DNA of 64,000 nt. It comes from Lysinibacillus antri (GTDB lineage Bacteria > Bacillota > Bacilli > Bacillales_A > Planococcaceae). Position numbers and translations under genes: made by a program. The stretch lies in the NCBI RefSeq assembly GCF_003977595.1, contig NZ_RYYR01000011.1, positions 62,001-126,000 of the forward strand, in the 5' to 3' direction. The notes beneath the pieces are model-generated. The model had not been told where the DNA came from and made no database searches. It saw nothing but the letters and a program-made list of their open reading frames with translations. Shown here piece by piece: positions 1-8,920 of the stretch (positions within the stretch are counted from its first letter, which is position 1; each line of letters starts with the position of its first letter).

Positions 1-826
1 TATCTTCCGTGAAGGCAGCGTGTTGTGTTAACTTCTCTAGATAATATCTACTTTTCACTTCATCCCCTTCTCCAATTGCTTGAGATAAAGTAAAGCGGTA
101 AAAGTCATCTAAACGGTAATAGATTTTATTTTCATGGGCAATCTTCAAGGCTAATTCCAAATGTCTTTGTGTATTCGTTTTGTCATCGATTGCTGCATAC
201 AAGACGGTTAATATATAATGCATATCTAGTATAGAAAGTTTATCGATTAAATGAAGGAAGGGATGAACTCGTTTTTCCCCTTCTTGCATAAACTGCAATG
301 CGATGCGGTAATCATTGCGGTTAAAAGCGGTGCTCCCCAAAAACGAAAAGCAATGGATTACTTGGTTATAAGCATGTATTTTCTCATAAAATTCAATAAC
401 ATCATACATTGTCGAAGGATCATCATCGATATGTAAAAAGGTTTCTAAACGTGTAGCAATATCTAGTAATCGAATTTCCTCATAATGATTTCCTAGTAAT
501 TTTTCACGATGGATTTGAATCTTTTCGTACATTTGTTTCATTTTTTTAATATCTTTTTTAATATAGGGATTTGAGATTTTTTTAAAGTCTTCTTCAATTT
601 CGAATAGTAACACCCGTAATTGTTCTACATTGTTATCATTTAGTAATGTAGATACCTCCACTCCGATCCGTTCTGCGATATAATGCAAACTTTCTATTGA
701 TGGTTGTGCTTTTCCATTTTCAATTAAACTAAGCATTCCTTTTGTTAAACGTTCCCCTGCTAACTCAGCTAATGTTAGGTTTTTTTCTCTACGTAGTTTT
801 CTTATGCGTTTGCCTAAATCATTCAT
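1..826 (-). CDS. XRE-family transcriptional regulator with TPR-like C-terminus (partial, 3' end outside window)
   Basis: The reverse strand reads open from an ATG at 826 to the window edge, about 275 codons. An upstream GGAGGG about 6 nt before the ATG supports the start. Residues about 5-60 form a helix-turn-helix of the XRE type, with the typical recognition-helix stretch containing SLIENGKAQPS. The rest is helical and resembles the tetratricopeptide-like repeats of RNPP/Rgg/PlcR-type regulators, which often bind peptides; that ligand class is inference. It is divergent from an MFS exporter, and the 196-nt gap carries two identical palindromes around the exporter promoter, so control of the exporter by this protein is the natural hypothesis. 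The C-terminus is cut off by the window. Confidence 0.8.
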   Translation of the reverse strand, partial: MNDLGKRIRKLRREKNLTLAELAGERLTKGMLSLIENGKAQPSIESLHYIAERIGVEVSTLLNDNNVEQLRVLLFEIEEDFKKISNPYIKKDIKKMKQMYEKIQIHREKLLGNHYEEIRLLDIATRLETFLHIDDDPSTMYDVIEFYEKIHAYNQVIHCFSFLGSTAFNRNDYRIALQFMQEGEKRVHPFLHLIDKLSILDMHYILTVLYAAIDDKTNTQRHLELALKIAHENKIYYRLDDFYRFTLSQAIGEGDEVKSRYYLEKLTQHAAFTED

Positions 827-932
827 CAATATCCCTCCATCCCTATTATTTTACCAAGAATTTCGACAATTCGAAAGAAATTTCAATATCATTAAACCGA
901 TGAAAAATAAAAAAGTGAACTACCGAAAAAAA

Positions 933-949
933 GTTTAATTAAATTAAAC
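933..949. promoter_or_regulatory. Operator-like palindrome, upstream copy
   Basis: A perfect inverted repeat GTTTAAT-TAA-ATTAAAC lies just upstream of the -35 element of the exporter promoter. An identical half-site pair occurs again at 988-1004, centre to centre 55 bp away. Two copies with the same 7-bp arms and 3-nt spacer in one intergenic region are best explained as binding sites for a dimeric regulator, probably the divergent XRE protein (inference). Confidence 0.6.
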
Positions 950-956
950 ATTCATA

Positions 957-985
957 TTGCTTTCATGCAGTTAGTAGCATATGAT
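957..985 (+). promoter_or_regulatory. Sigma-A-type promoter of the MFS exporter
   Basis: TTGCTT at 957-962 and TATGAT at 980-985 are separated by 17 nt, a good match to the vegetative consensus. Transcription would start at about 991, inside the downstream palindrome. The placement between two operator-like repeats suggests repression. Confidence 0.6.
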
Positions 986-987
986 GA

Positions 988-1004
988 GTTTAATAAAATT
1001 AAAC
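988..1004. promoter_or_regulatory. Operator-like palindrome, downstream copy
   Basis: Perfect inverted repeat GTTTAAT-AAA-ATTAAAC, overlapping the predicted transcription start of the exporter gene and ending about 4 nt before its Shine-Dalgarno sequence. It has the same arms as the copy at 933-949. Confidence 0.6.
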
Positions 1005-1022
1005 TTTTGGAGGTGAGAAGTA

Positions 1023-2393
1023 ATGGACGTCATAATCCAAAAAAAAGCGACCATTCATCTTTATACGTTTCTTGTTAGTAAAATGATCTCCTCACTTGGC
1101 GCTAATGTGTATACCTTTGGGATTAGTATGTATATTTTAGCGATGACAGGTTCAGCATTTAGCTTCGCGGCTAATTTAATTTTTTCGATCATACCTAGAA
1201 CTATCATCTCCCCCATTGCTGGTATCTTGGTCGATCGATATTCAAGAAAGTCAATTGTGCTCTTAGGGCAATTGGGCGTCATTTTATCCATCACTTCATT
1301 ACTAATTTTTAGCATGTTGGCAGAACTATCTCTTTTAGCCATTTACGTTACGACGATTATTTATTCAATTAGCAGCACATTTAGTATGATCGCTTTTACT
1401 GCATCCATTGGGAATTTAGTCGACCCAAGTCGAATACAAAAGGCAATGTCTTTTAATCAATTATCTTTATCGATTGCCGGCATTGGAGGTCCGCTTATTG
1501 GTGGGATGTTATTTGGATTTGTTTCTGTTGAGACTTTTTTTATGATTAATATCGTCGCATATGTGATGGCGTTTCTATTAGAATCAACGTTGGACTTTAA
1601 ATTTTTCTCAAATAGCGAATCGATTCCAAATAGTAAAGAATCTGTCTTTCAAAGTATGAAAGCCAGTGTTGCCTACGTTAAGACGAAACCCGTTATTTCG
1701 AAGTTATTGATGTTAATATTTTGGTTGAATTTGTTTTTTGCGTCAGTAACAGTTGGTGCTAGTTTCATATTTGTTGAAGTTTTAGAAATCGAGTATAAAC
1801 TCGTTGGAATGATTGAAGCGGCTGGAGCAGTTGGAATGCTTTTAATGGCTCTTTATTTGGCAAGGCGTTCAAAATTAAAATACCCTTTACTTTTCTCAAA
1901 ACGAGCGTTACTTGCCCTTTCGTTATTAGTAGGTGCATATGCAATTCCATTAATCACGCCATTGCCTGCAGGAAGTGTTTTTTTCTACTATCTATTAAAC
2001 ATGTTTTTATTTGGGAGCTCCTTAGTGTTAACGAATACACCAATTGGAATCATTATTCAGACAGAAGTGGAAGAAAGCTATCGTGGTCGAATTTACGGAA
2101 TAATCGAGATGTGTGCAATGGCGTTAACACCTCTAGGAACGCTTATTTTTGGGCTCCTTTATGATGTAATTCCTGCTCAATACATTTTGATCATTTGTAG
2201 CATTGCATTAGCTCTTACAATTTTCTTCCTCATGCCATCAACATTTATTCACTCCATTTACCCTGAGCTAAAACGAAACACTTCGTCAAACCCTCATGAA
2301 GTTTTTGAGAAAAAAAAGCAGTTCAATGAGTGCAATGAGAAGGTAGATGAGATAAAAAGAACGACAAATCCGACAACACACCCTTTTCGATAA
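1023..2393 (+). CDS. MFS transporter, drug/macrolide-efflux type
   Basis: 456-residue polytopic membrane protein with about 12 hydrophobic segments. The loop after the second segment carries DRYSRK, which fits the MFS loop 2-3 signature (D-R-x-x-R-K). The length and overall pattern match the MefA-like MFS_3 exporters, which move macrolides or other drugs out with protons; the actual substrate cannot be read here. A TTGGAGGTGAG ribosome site precedes the ATG. The last 50 residues are a charged cytoplasmic tail. It lies divergent to an XRE/TPR regulator with paired operators between the two, suggesting an inducible resistance module. Confidence 0.8.
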   Translation: MDVIIQKKATIHLYTFLVSKMISSLGANVYTFGISMYILAMTGSAFSFAANLIFSIIPRTIISPIAGILVDRYSRKSIVLLGQLGVILSITSLLIFSMLAELSLLAIYVTTIIYSISSTFSMIAFTASIGNLVDPSRIQKAMSFNQLSLSIAGIGGPLIGGMLFGFVSVETFFMINIVAYVMAFLLESTLDFKFFSNSESIPNSKESVFQSMKASVAYVKTKPVISKLLMLIFWLNLFFASVTVGASFIFVEVLEIEYKLVGMIEAAGAVGMLLMALYLARRSKLKYPLLFSKRALLALSLLVGAYAIPLITPLPAGSVFFYYLLNMFLFGSSLVLTNTPIGIIIQTEVEESYRGRIYGIIEMCAMALTPLGTLIFGLLYDVIPAQYILIICSIALALTIFFLMPSTFIHSIYPELKRNTSSNPHEVFEKKKQFNECNEKVDEIKRTTNPTTHPFR

Positions 2394-2410
2394 AATGCCA
2401 ATACGCTATA

Positions 2411-2500
2411 ATAAAAAAGGGATGTCCAGAAAGTGCTACACTTTCTGGACATCTACGCTTTTAATGATAAAATATCGCTAAAAAGCTTTGCTCCTGCGGT
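2411..2500 (+). repeat. Dispersed hairpin repeat, copy 1 (terminator-like)
   Basis: A 15-bp perfect stem (GATGTCCAGAAAGTG against its complement, 3-nt loop, 2421-2453) begins 27 nt after the exporter stop codon. The homology to a second copy near 56415-56500 (minus strand) runs well past the hairpin into about 45 nt of flanking sequence, so this is a repeated element and not only a terminator. There is no clean T-tract directly after the stem. Confidence 0.55.
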
Positions 2501-2530
2501 AGTAACAATAAATTGTCACTATCCTCGTCG

Positions 2531-2572
2531 CAAAGGGGACGTCCCAAAATAAATTTTCGGACGTCCCCTTTG
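2531..2572 (+). terminator. Strong hairpin, probable transcription terminator
   Basis: 14-bp perfect stem: CAAAGGGGACGTCC pairs with GGACGTCCCCTTTG across a 14-nt AT-rich loop. It sits between the exporter and asparagine synthase and may be the distal end of the repeat element starting at 2411. The remaining DNA in the 2394-2730 gap is AT-rich leader, with a -10-like TATAAT-type stretch near 2606-2612 and no further gene. Confidence 0.5.
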
Positions 2573-2730
2573 TTATCATTCACTACATTTTTAACCTTTT
2601 TTTATAGTATAATAAATAAGTTATAAGTAATTCTAAAAATAAATGTAACTTTATATGCTAAAATTCGTTAAAAATTTCATAGCAAATGCATTGCTAACAA
2701 GTTTTTTATAGATTAAGGAGAATCAATATT

Positions 2731-4596
2731 ATGTGTGGTTTTACAGGATTTATCGGCGAAGTCAATGAACCAAGCGTCGTTTTAGAAAAAATGATGAATC
2801 AAATTATTCATAGAGGACCAGATAGTGGTGGTCAGTTTGTTGAAGGTGAGGCGGCATTAGGTTTCCGTCGCTTAAGTATTATCGATTTAGAAAAAGGATC
2901 TCAGCCTTTATATAACGAAGATCAATCATTAGTTTTAATCTTTAATGGAGAAATTTATAATTTCCAAATTATACGGGATGATTTAATCGAAAAAGGACAT
3001 ATTTTTAAAACCGATACAGATAGTGAAATATTGCTTCACGGATATGAAGAATACGGTACAGATTTAGTGAAGAAACTGCGCGGTATGTTTGCGTTTGTGA
3101 TTTGGGATCGCAATAAACAAACCCTTTTCGCAGCGCGTGATCATTTTGGGATTAAACCTTTTTACTATGGCCAAATGAATGGAACGCTTTTCTTTGGTTC
3201 AGAAATTAAAAGCTTCCTCCCTCACCCACACTTTGTGAAAGCATTAAATAAAGAAGCGTTAAAACCATACTTAACATTCCAATATCCGGTATTAAAGGAA
3301 ACATTCTTTAAAGGTATATTTAAGCTACCGGCAGCGCACTATATGACATATGCAAAAGGAAAGCTTTCAATCGAGCGTTACTGGGAACCTGAATTTCATC
3401 CAGAAGAACGCCCACTTGAGACAATTGTCGAAGAAATAGATGATGTCGTACGTGAATCTGTTCACGCGCACACAATCGCTGACGTAAAAGTAGGGTCATT
3501 TTTATCAAGTGGCGTAGATTCAAGTTATGTAGCAAGTGTTCTCCGTCCTGATAAAACATTTACAGTCGGTTTTAGTGCAGAAAATTTTTCGGAAATTGAT
3601 AATGCTGCAGAATTATCAAAAGAATTAGGCATTGAGAATGTCAATGAAATATTAGATCCAGATGAATGCTTTAATGATTTAAATAAAATTCAATATATGA
3701 TGGATGAGCCCCACTCAAATCCATCAATTGTTCCGCTCTATTATTTGGCACGTTTAGCAAGACAACATGTAACAGTTGTTCTTTCAGGAGAAGGGGCGGA
3801 TGAATTATTCGGAGGTTATGATTTATATTCCGATACACCAAACCAAAAGAAATTCAAAGGTTTACCGGGGCCAGTAAAAGCATTAGCTAACATAGGTGCA
3901 GCCATTATGCCAAATAGTAAAATTGGTCAGTTTGTGAAACGTGTGAATGCTCCAGTAGAAGAAACATTTATTGGCCAAGCACGCATTTTTGAAGAAGACG
4001 AAGCAGCGCACATTTTAAAGAAAGATTATTTAAATGCGCCAACTGTAAAAGATATTGTCTCCCCTATCTATCAAAAGGCAAACGGACATGACGATGTAAC
4101 GAAAAAACAATTACTCGACTTAAATTTATGGTTAGTGGATGATATTTTATTAAAAGCAGATAAAATGTCGATGGCTCATTCTATTGAACTACGTGTACCA
4201 TTACTTGATCGCGAAGTTATGGATGTTGCAGCGACTGTTCCTACTCGTTACCGTGTAAACGAACAAAATTCGAAGTTTGCCTTCCGAAAAGCAGCAAACA
4301 ATGCATTACCAGAAGCGTGGGCAAACCGTAAAAAAATTGGTTTCCCTGTTCCAATTCGCCACTGGTTACGAGATGAAAAATATGTTTCACGTGTACGTAA
4401 TGCATTCAATAGCGAGGTAGCAGCGGAGTTCTTTGATCAACAAAAAATACTACAACTATTAGAAGAGCATGTAACTGGTACACAAAACAATCAACGTAAA
4501 ATATGGTCAATCTACATGTTCTTAGTTTGGTATAATGAATATTTTGTAAATGAACATCGGTATGACGTGATATCAGAAAAATATGTAACGGTGTGA
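2731..4596 (+). CDS. asnB: Asparagine synthase (glutamine-hydrolysing)
   Basis: 621-residue AsnB-type enzyme that makes asparagine from aspartate, ATP and glutamine in the cytosol. Residues 1 to about 200 are the class II glutaminase domain: Cys2 is the nucleophile after Met removal, and the RRLSIID and NGEIYN motifs bind glutamine. The synthetase domain follows, with the ATP P-loop SSGVDSS at 259-265 and the SGEGADELFGGY motif. Length fits the Bacillus AsnB/AsnO/AsnH family; which paralogue is meant cannot be told with certainty. An AAGGAG ribosome site precedes the ATG. The next gene starts 4 nt after the stop, so the two are probably co-transcribed. Confidence 0.93.
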   Translation: MCGFTGFIGEVNEPSVVLEKMMNQIIHRGPDSGGQFVEGEAALGFRRLSIIDLEKGSQPLYNEDQSLVLIFNGEIYNFQIIRDDLIEKGHIFKTDTDSEILLHGYEEYGTDLVKKLRGMFAFVIWDRNKQTLFAARDHFGIKPFYYGQMNGTLFFGSEIKSFLPHPHFVKALNKEALKPYLTFQYPVLKETFFKGIFKLPAAHYMTYAKGKLSIERYWEPEFHPEERPLETIVEEIDDVVRESVHAHTIADVKVGSFLSSGVDSSYVASVLRPDKTFTVGFSAENFSEIDNAAELSKELGIENVNEILDPDECFNDLNKIQYMMDEPHSNPSIVPLYYLARLARQHVTVVLSGEGADELFGGYDLYSDTPNQKKFKGLPGPVKALANIGAAIMPNSKIGQFVKRVNAPVEETFIGQARIFEEDEAAHILKKDYLNAPTVKDIVSPIYQKANGHDDVTKKQLLDLNLWLVDDILLKADKMSMAHSIELRVPLLDREVMDVAATVPTRYRVNEQNSKFAFRKAANNALPEAWANRKKIGFPVPIRHWLRDEKYVSRVRNAFNSEVAAEFFDQQKILQLLEEHVTGTQNNQRKIWSIYMFLVWYNEYFVNEHRYDVISEKYVTV

Positions 4597-4600
4597 TTCG

Positions 4601-5608
4601 ATGATCGGCAGGAAACAAAATTCAAGTAAAATTTTGGTACTGTTTAGTAGTTCGTTTTTATTGCTAGGATGTAGCAGCAACACGTTGGAATCTTCGCCAA
4701 TAGCGCTACATTCCTATGCAAGTACTTCCGATGAACTGACGATTCAAACGGTTGAATTCAATACGGAAAAAAGTGTGATAAATGTTGCGGTTCGGGTATA
4801 TGATTTCTTTTCTGGTGTTGAAATCGCAAATGAAGTGGTAAACAATGAGGGAAAAGTGACATTTGAAGGGTTTCAACAAGACGAACCATATGAAGTGGTC
4901 ATTTATCGTATTTTACCGAATGAAGAATGGCTCGAACAAACAAGAGAAGTAATCGTTTTTGATTCACAAAAGCCTACTGTAGCAATTGAAACCTTTAATT
5001 CCAGCGTAAAAGACTCATTATCGGTTCCGGTTGTAAAACAAAATCCAGAGCTTCCAAATGGCTGTGAAGTAACGGCTCTAGCGGCGATTTTAAACTATTA
5101 TGGTGTTAAAGCGGATAAAGTGGATTTAGCAAAAAACTATTTACCGAAAGAGCCATTTACATTCAAGGATAATGTACGTTACGGTCCCGATCCAAATGTT
5201 GCTTATGCAGGTGACCCAGCCTTAAAAAAAGGAGGCTACTATGTATATGCTTCCCCTATTGTTGATGTAGCGAATCAAGTGTTATTTGAAAATAGTAGTG
5301 ACTATAAAGCGATGAATTTATCCGATGCATCAAAGAAAGAGATTATTAACTATGTGCAATCAGGTGTTCCTGTTCTTGCATGGGTAACGATTGATTTAAA
5401 AAAACCACGTACTTCTGGTCATTGGATCATTAAGGGAACGAATGAAAAACATGCTACCTATATGAATTTACATGCTGTCGTGATGACTGGGTACAAAGAT
5501 GGGAAAGTAACAGTCATGAATCCTTTAACAGGGTACGAAACAATTGATGAGAACGTGTTCTTCAGTAGTTTCGAATCACTTGGTTCTCATGCAATTGTTA
5601 TTCTTTAA
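4601..5608 (+). CDS. C39-like cysteine peptidase lipoprotein
   Basis: 335 residues. The N-terminus has a positively charged stretch, a hydrophobic core and the lipobox LLGC with Cys24, so the mature protein should be a lipoprotein on the outer face of the membrane. Residues about 40-130 look like a small beta domain. Residues about 145-335 match the peptidase C39_2 fold (YvpB-like): catalytic Cys155 in PNGCEVTALAA, His291 in LHAVVMTGY and Asn307 in VMNPLTG. The substrate is unknown; family members are thought to be cell-surface peptidases. It begins 4 nt after asnB with no clear Shine-Dalgarno sequence of its own, suggesting translational coupling. Confidence 0.8.
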   Translation: MIGRKQNSSKILVLFSSSFLLLGCSSNTLESSPIALHSYASTSDELTIQTVEFNTEKSVINVAVRVYDFFSGVEIANEVVNNEGKVTFEGFQQDEPYEVVIYRILPNEEWLEQTREVIVFDSQKPTVAIETFNSSVKDSLSVPVVKQNPELPNGCEVTALAAILNYYGVKADKVDLAKNYLPKEPFTFKDNVRYGPDPNVAYAGDPALKKGGYYVYASPIVDVANQVLFENSSDYKAMNLSDASKKEIINYVQSGVPVLAWVTIDLKKPRTSGHWIIKGTNEKHATYMNLHAVVMTGYKDGKVTVMNPLTGYETIDENVFFSSFESLGSHAIVIL

Positions 5609-5615
5609 ATATAAA

Positions 5616-5656
5616 AAGAAGTCGATTAATCCGAAATTTCGAATTAGTCGACTTCT
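5616..5656. terminator. Bidirectional terminator
   Basis: A 20-bp near-perfect stem (AAGAAGTCGA... with two mismatches) lies between the convergent C39 lipoprotein gene and leuD, with T-rich flanks on both strands. It should end both the asnB transcript and the ilv-leu transcript. Confidence 0.85.
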
Positions 5657-5668
5657 TCTTTTTGTTCG

Positions 5669-6259
5669 TTAGAAAGCAATTCTTTTTGCTTCATAAGCAG
5701 CAATTGCAACTTCATATTTGAACGTTAATGCAATTTCATCCCAACCGTTTAATAACATTTCTTTGTAATATGGGTCGATGTTAAAATTGTACACTTGGCC
5801 ATCTTCCCCTGTTACCGTTTGAGCTGCAAGATTCACTTCAACATTGTAAGGCTTTTCTTGCCCTTTTGCTAAAATGTCATCACATTCTGCCTCAGTTAAC
5901 TTAATTGGTAAAATCCCATTTTTGAAACAGTTGTTATGGAAAATGTCTGCAAAGCTTGGTGCAATAACTACGCGGAAGCCGTAATCTAAAATCGCCCAAG
6001 GAGCATGCTCACGGGAAGACCCACAACCAAAGTTATCTTGTGCAACTAAAATTTGTGAATTTTTAAATTCAGGTTTATTTAAAACGAAGTCTGGATTTTC
6101 ATTTCCTTGTTCGTCAAAACGCCAATGATGAAATAAAAATTCACCGAAACCTGTACGTTCAATGCGTTTTAAAAATTCTTTTGAAATAATTTGGTCTGTA
6201 TCAACGTTTTTACGATCTAATGGTGTAATGACACTATTTACTACATTAATTGGTTCCAT
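5669..6259 (-). CDS. leuD: 3-isopropylmalate dehydratase small subunit
   Basis: 196-residue swivel-domain subunit of isopropylmalate isomerase. With LeuC it converts 2-isopropylmalate to 3-isopropylmalate in leucine synthesis. The N-terminal PLDRKNVDTDQI and the GCGSSREHAPWA motif (substrate-recognition loop) are both present. Length agrees with B. subtilis LeuD (about 199). It is the last gene of the ilv-leu operon, 21 nt after leuC, and is followed by a strong terminator. Confidence 0.96.
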   Translation of the reverse strand: MEPINVVNSVITPLDRKNVDTDQIISKEFLKRIERTGFGEFLFHHWRFDEQGNENPDFVLNKPEFKNSQILVAQDNFGCGSSREHAPWAILDYGFRVVIAPSFADIFHNNCFKNGILPIKLTEAECDDILAKGQEKPYNVEVNLAAQTVTGEDGQVYNFNIDPYYKEMLLNGWDEIALTFKYEVAIAAYEAKRIAF

Positions 6260-6280
6260 TTGAATACTCTCCTTCTAGCC

Positions 6281-7690
6281 TTACGCTTCTTGTTTTACAT
6301 ATTTACGAACGTCTACAAAACGACCTTCAATAGCAGCTGCTGCTGCCATCGCAGGACTTACTAGGTGAGTACGTGCCCCTGCCCCTTGACGTCCTTCGAA
6401 GTTACGGTTAGAAGTAGAAGCGCAACGTTCACCTGACGGAATAATATCCTCATTCATGCCAAGACAAGCAGAGCATCCTGATTCGCGCCATTCAAAGCCT
6501 GCATCAAGGAAGATTTTATCAAGACCTTCAGCTTCTGCAGCAGCCTTCGTAGAGTAAGAACCAGGAACAACAATTCCACGAACGCCTGGATAGATTTTTT
6601 TACCTTCTACGATACTAGCTGCTGTACGTAAATCGGATAAACGAGAGTTTGTACAGGAACCGATAAATACGTGTTGGATTTCGATTGAAGTAATTGGTTG
6701 CCCTTCTTCTAAGTCCATATAAGCAAGTGCTTTTTGTAATGCAGCTTTATCAGATTCATTTTCATAATGAGCTGTCGTTGGTACAGTTTTCGAAACGCCT
6801 GTACCCATTGATGGGTTTGTACCCCAAGTAACGATTGGTTCAATTTCTTCAGCATCAATTTCTAATACGACATCGTATGAACAATCCGCATCTGATGCTA
6901 AACTTAACCAGTAATTTGCAGCCTCTTCAAATTTATCTTCATTTGGTGCAAAGCGACGACCACGTAAGAAGTCAACAGTTGTTTGATCTGGAGAGATAAG
7001 ACCCGCTTTTGCTCCTGCTTCAATCGACATATTACAGATTGTCATACGTTCTTCCATTGAAAGCTCACGGATGGCATCACCTGTAAATTCCACGATATGT
7101 CCTGTACCTACACCAATTCCCCATTTAGCAATAATCGCTAAAATAATATCTTTTGCTGCTACCCCAACACCAAGTTTTCCGTTAACACGGATTTCCATCG
7201 TTTTAGGTTTTGATTGCCATAATGTTTGTGTAGAAAGTACATGTTCTACTTCAGAAGTACCGATACCAAATGCTAATGCGCCAAAAGCACCGTGTGTTGA
7301 AGTATGTGAGTCACCACATACGATTGTTTTACCAGGTTGAGTTAACCCAAGTTCTGGTCCAATTACGTGAACAATTCCTTGATCTGGGTGACCAATATCC
7401 GCTAATTGAATCCCAAATTCTTTTGCGTTATCTGCTAATGTTGTAATTTGTTTTTTTGCAATTGGGTCATTAATCGTCGGTAAATTTTTCGTCGGTACGT
7501 TATGGTCCATCGTTGCAAAGCATAGATCTGGACGACGAACTTTACGACCTGCTAAACGTAAACCTTCGAATGCTTGTGGAGATGTTACTTCATGAATTAA
7601 ATGAAGATCGATATATAGTAAATCCGGTTTACCAGCTTCATTGTAAACAACGTGTGAATCCCAAATTTTTTCGATAATATTTTTTGCCAT
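6281..7690 (-). CDS. leuC: 3-isopropylmalate dehydratase large subunit
   Basis: Aconitase-family enzyme that carries the [4Fe-4S] cluster and catalyses isopropylmalate isomerisation with LeuD. The cluster cysteines appear in SCTNSR and in CSACLGMN, and the [12 protein letters not shown] motif is intact. The open frame extends to a TTG at 7702, but the ATG at 7690 is preferred: GGTGA lies 5 nt before it and the product then starts [13 protein letters not shown], as usual for the family (469 residues). It begins 15 nt after the leuB stop. Confidence 0.96.
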   Translation of the reverse strand: MAKNIIEKIWDSHVVYNEAGKPDLLYIDLHLIHEVTSPQAFEGLRLAGRKVRRPDLCFATMDHNVPTKNLPTINDPIAKKQITTLADNAKEFGIQLADIGHPDQGIVHVIGPELGLTQPGKTIVCGDSHTSTHGAFGALAFGIGTSEVEHVLSTQTLWQSKPKTMEIRVNGKLGVGVAAKDIILAIIAKWGIGVGTGHIVEFTGDAIRELSMEERMTICNMSIEAGAKAGLISPDQTTVDFLRGRRFAPNEDKFEEAANYWLSLASDADCSYDVVLEIDAEEIEPIVTWGTNPSMGTGVSKTVPTTAHYENESDKAALQKALAYMDLEEGQPITSIEIQHVFIGSCTNSRLSDLRTAASIVEGKKIYPGVRGIVVPGSYSTKAAAEAEGLDKIFLDAGFEWRESGCSACLGMNEDIIPSGERCASTSNRNFEGRQGAGARTHLVSPAMAAAAAIEGRFVDVRKYVKQEA

Positions 7691-7705
7691 AATCTTCACC
7701 AATCC

Positions 7706-8803
7706 TTAAATATATGATTCCATAATGCTATCTGCAACAAAACTTGTATCAATTTCTGCGATAACTTTGTCCGTCCATTCGTCTGTTGATAATGCGCGGC
7801 TGCCATCTTTCACTAGATCTGCCGTGTAGTAACCATCTTCAAATACTGTACTTACTGCGCGTTCAATTTCTGCCGCTTCTTCTTTAAGACCAAATGAATA
7901 TTGAAGCATCATTGCTACTGATAAAATTGTAGCAGCTGGGTTTGCAATGCCTAAGCCAGCAATTTCAGGAGCTGAACCGTGTACAGGCTCATACAATCCG
8001 AAGTTATCACTGCGAATGGAAGCAGAAGGAAGTACACCTAAAGATCCTGTAATAACAGATGCCTCATCACTTAAAATATCACCAAACATATTATCCGTAA
8101 CTACTACGTCATAATGGCCTGGGTTTGTAATTAATTTCATCGCTACAGAATCTACTAAATTATGTTCTACAATTACATCTGTATACTGCTCTTTCTTCTC
8201 TTCTACAACTTGACGCCATAATCTAGAAGTTTCTAAAACATTTGCTTTATCAACAGAACAAAGTTTACCGCGACGTAAACGAGCAAGTTCGAATGCATTG
8301 TCTACGATTCGTTCGATTTCTTTTCGAGAGTAAATGTTTAAATCACTTGCTTCTTCATCATTACGTTTTTTTTCTCCAAAGTAAATGCCACCAGTTAATT
8401 CACGAACGATCATTAAATCAACATTTTCAGCTACTTCACGTTTTAATGGAGATGAATCTAATAAACTAGGAAACGCCTTAACTGGGCGAAGATTTGCGAA
8501 TAAATCAAATGTTTTACGAATTTTTAGTAAGCCTAATTCTGGTCGTAGTTCTGCAGGGTTGTTATCCCATTTAGGACCTCCAACTGCTCCTAATAGAATT
8601 GCATCACTTTGTTCACACATTGCAATGGTTTCATCTGGAAGTGGATTATTATATTGATCAATCGCCGCTCCACCAATCGCTGCATATCCTAATTGAAAAT
8701 CATGTTTGTATCGTTTTCCGATTGCTTGTAATACGCGAACCGCAGCAGCAACAACTTCAGGACCAATGCCGTCACCAGGAAGTACTGTAATTTTCTTTTC
8801 CAC
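7706..8803 (-). CDS. leuB: 3-isopropylmalate dehydrogenase
   Basis: NAD-dependent oxidative decarboxylation of 3-isopropylmalate, third step of leucine synthesis. The LLPGDGIGPEV-like N-terminus, the substrate-binding VRELTGGIYFGEK loop, and the metal-binding VTDNMFGDILSDEAS segment are all seen. The open frame reaches a TTG at 8827. The GTG at 8803 is preferred because AAAGG lies about 11 nt upstream and the resulting start (MEKKITVLPGDG) matches LeuB homologues; a TTG at 8809 is an alternative. A hairpin in the leuA-leuB gap precedes it. Confidence 0.95.
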   Translation of the reverse strand: MEKKITVLPGDGIGPEVVAAAVRVLQAIGKRYKHDFQLGYAAIGGAAIDQYNNPLPDETIAMCEQSDAILLGAVGGPKWDNNPAELRPELGLLKIRKTFDLFANLRPVKAFPSLLDSSPLKREVAENVDLMIVRELTGGIYFGEKKRNDEEASDLNIYSRKEIERIVDNAFELARLRRGKLCSVDKANVLETSRLWRQVVEEKKEQYTDVIVEHNLVDSVAMKLITNPGHYDVVVTDNMFGDILSDEASVITGSLGVLPSASIRSDNFGLYEPVHGSAPEIAGLGIANPAATILSVAMMLQYSFGLKEEAAEIERAVSTVFEDGYYTADLVKDGSRALSTDEWTDKVIAEIDTSFVADSIMESYI

Positions 8804-8862
8804 CTGCAAAAACACCTTTCTATTCAATATGTAACGCTTTAGCGTATAGGATTTAAAAGAAT

Positions 8863-8891
8863 GCCATCAAACGTGAAACACATTTGATGGC
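8863..8891 (-). other. Intercistronic hairpin between leuA and leuB
   Basis: GCCATCAAA pairs with TTTGATGGC across an 11-nt loop in the only sizeable gap inside the operon (8804-8920). On the transcript strand it is followed by a weak T-rich stretch (ATTCTTTT). It could reduce readthrough, or act as an mRNA processing or stability element of the kind known for long ilv-leu transcripts (inference). Confidence 0.5.
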
Positions 8892-8920
8892 GTTTTGTTT
8901 ATTTATCAATTTGCAAAAAG

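Noticed and set aside
251-436. 61-codon ORF opposite the XRE regulator
   Set aside because: Antisense to a clear HTH/TPR coding frame.
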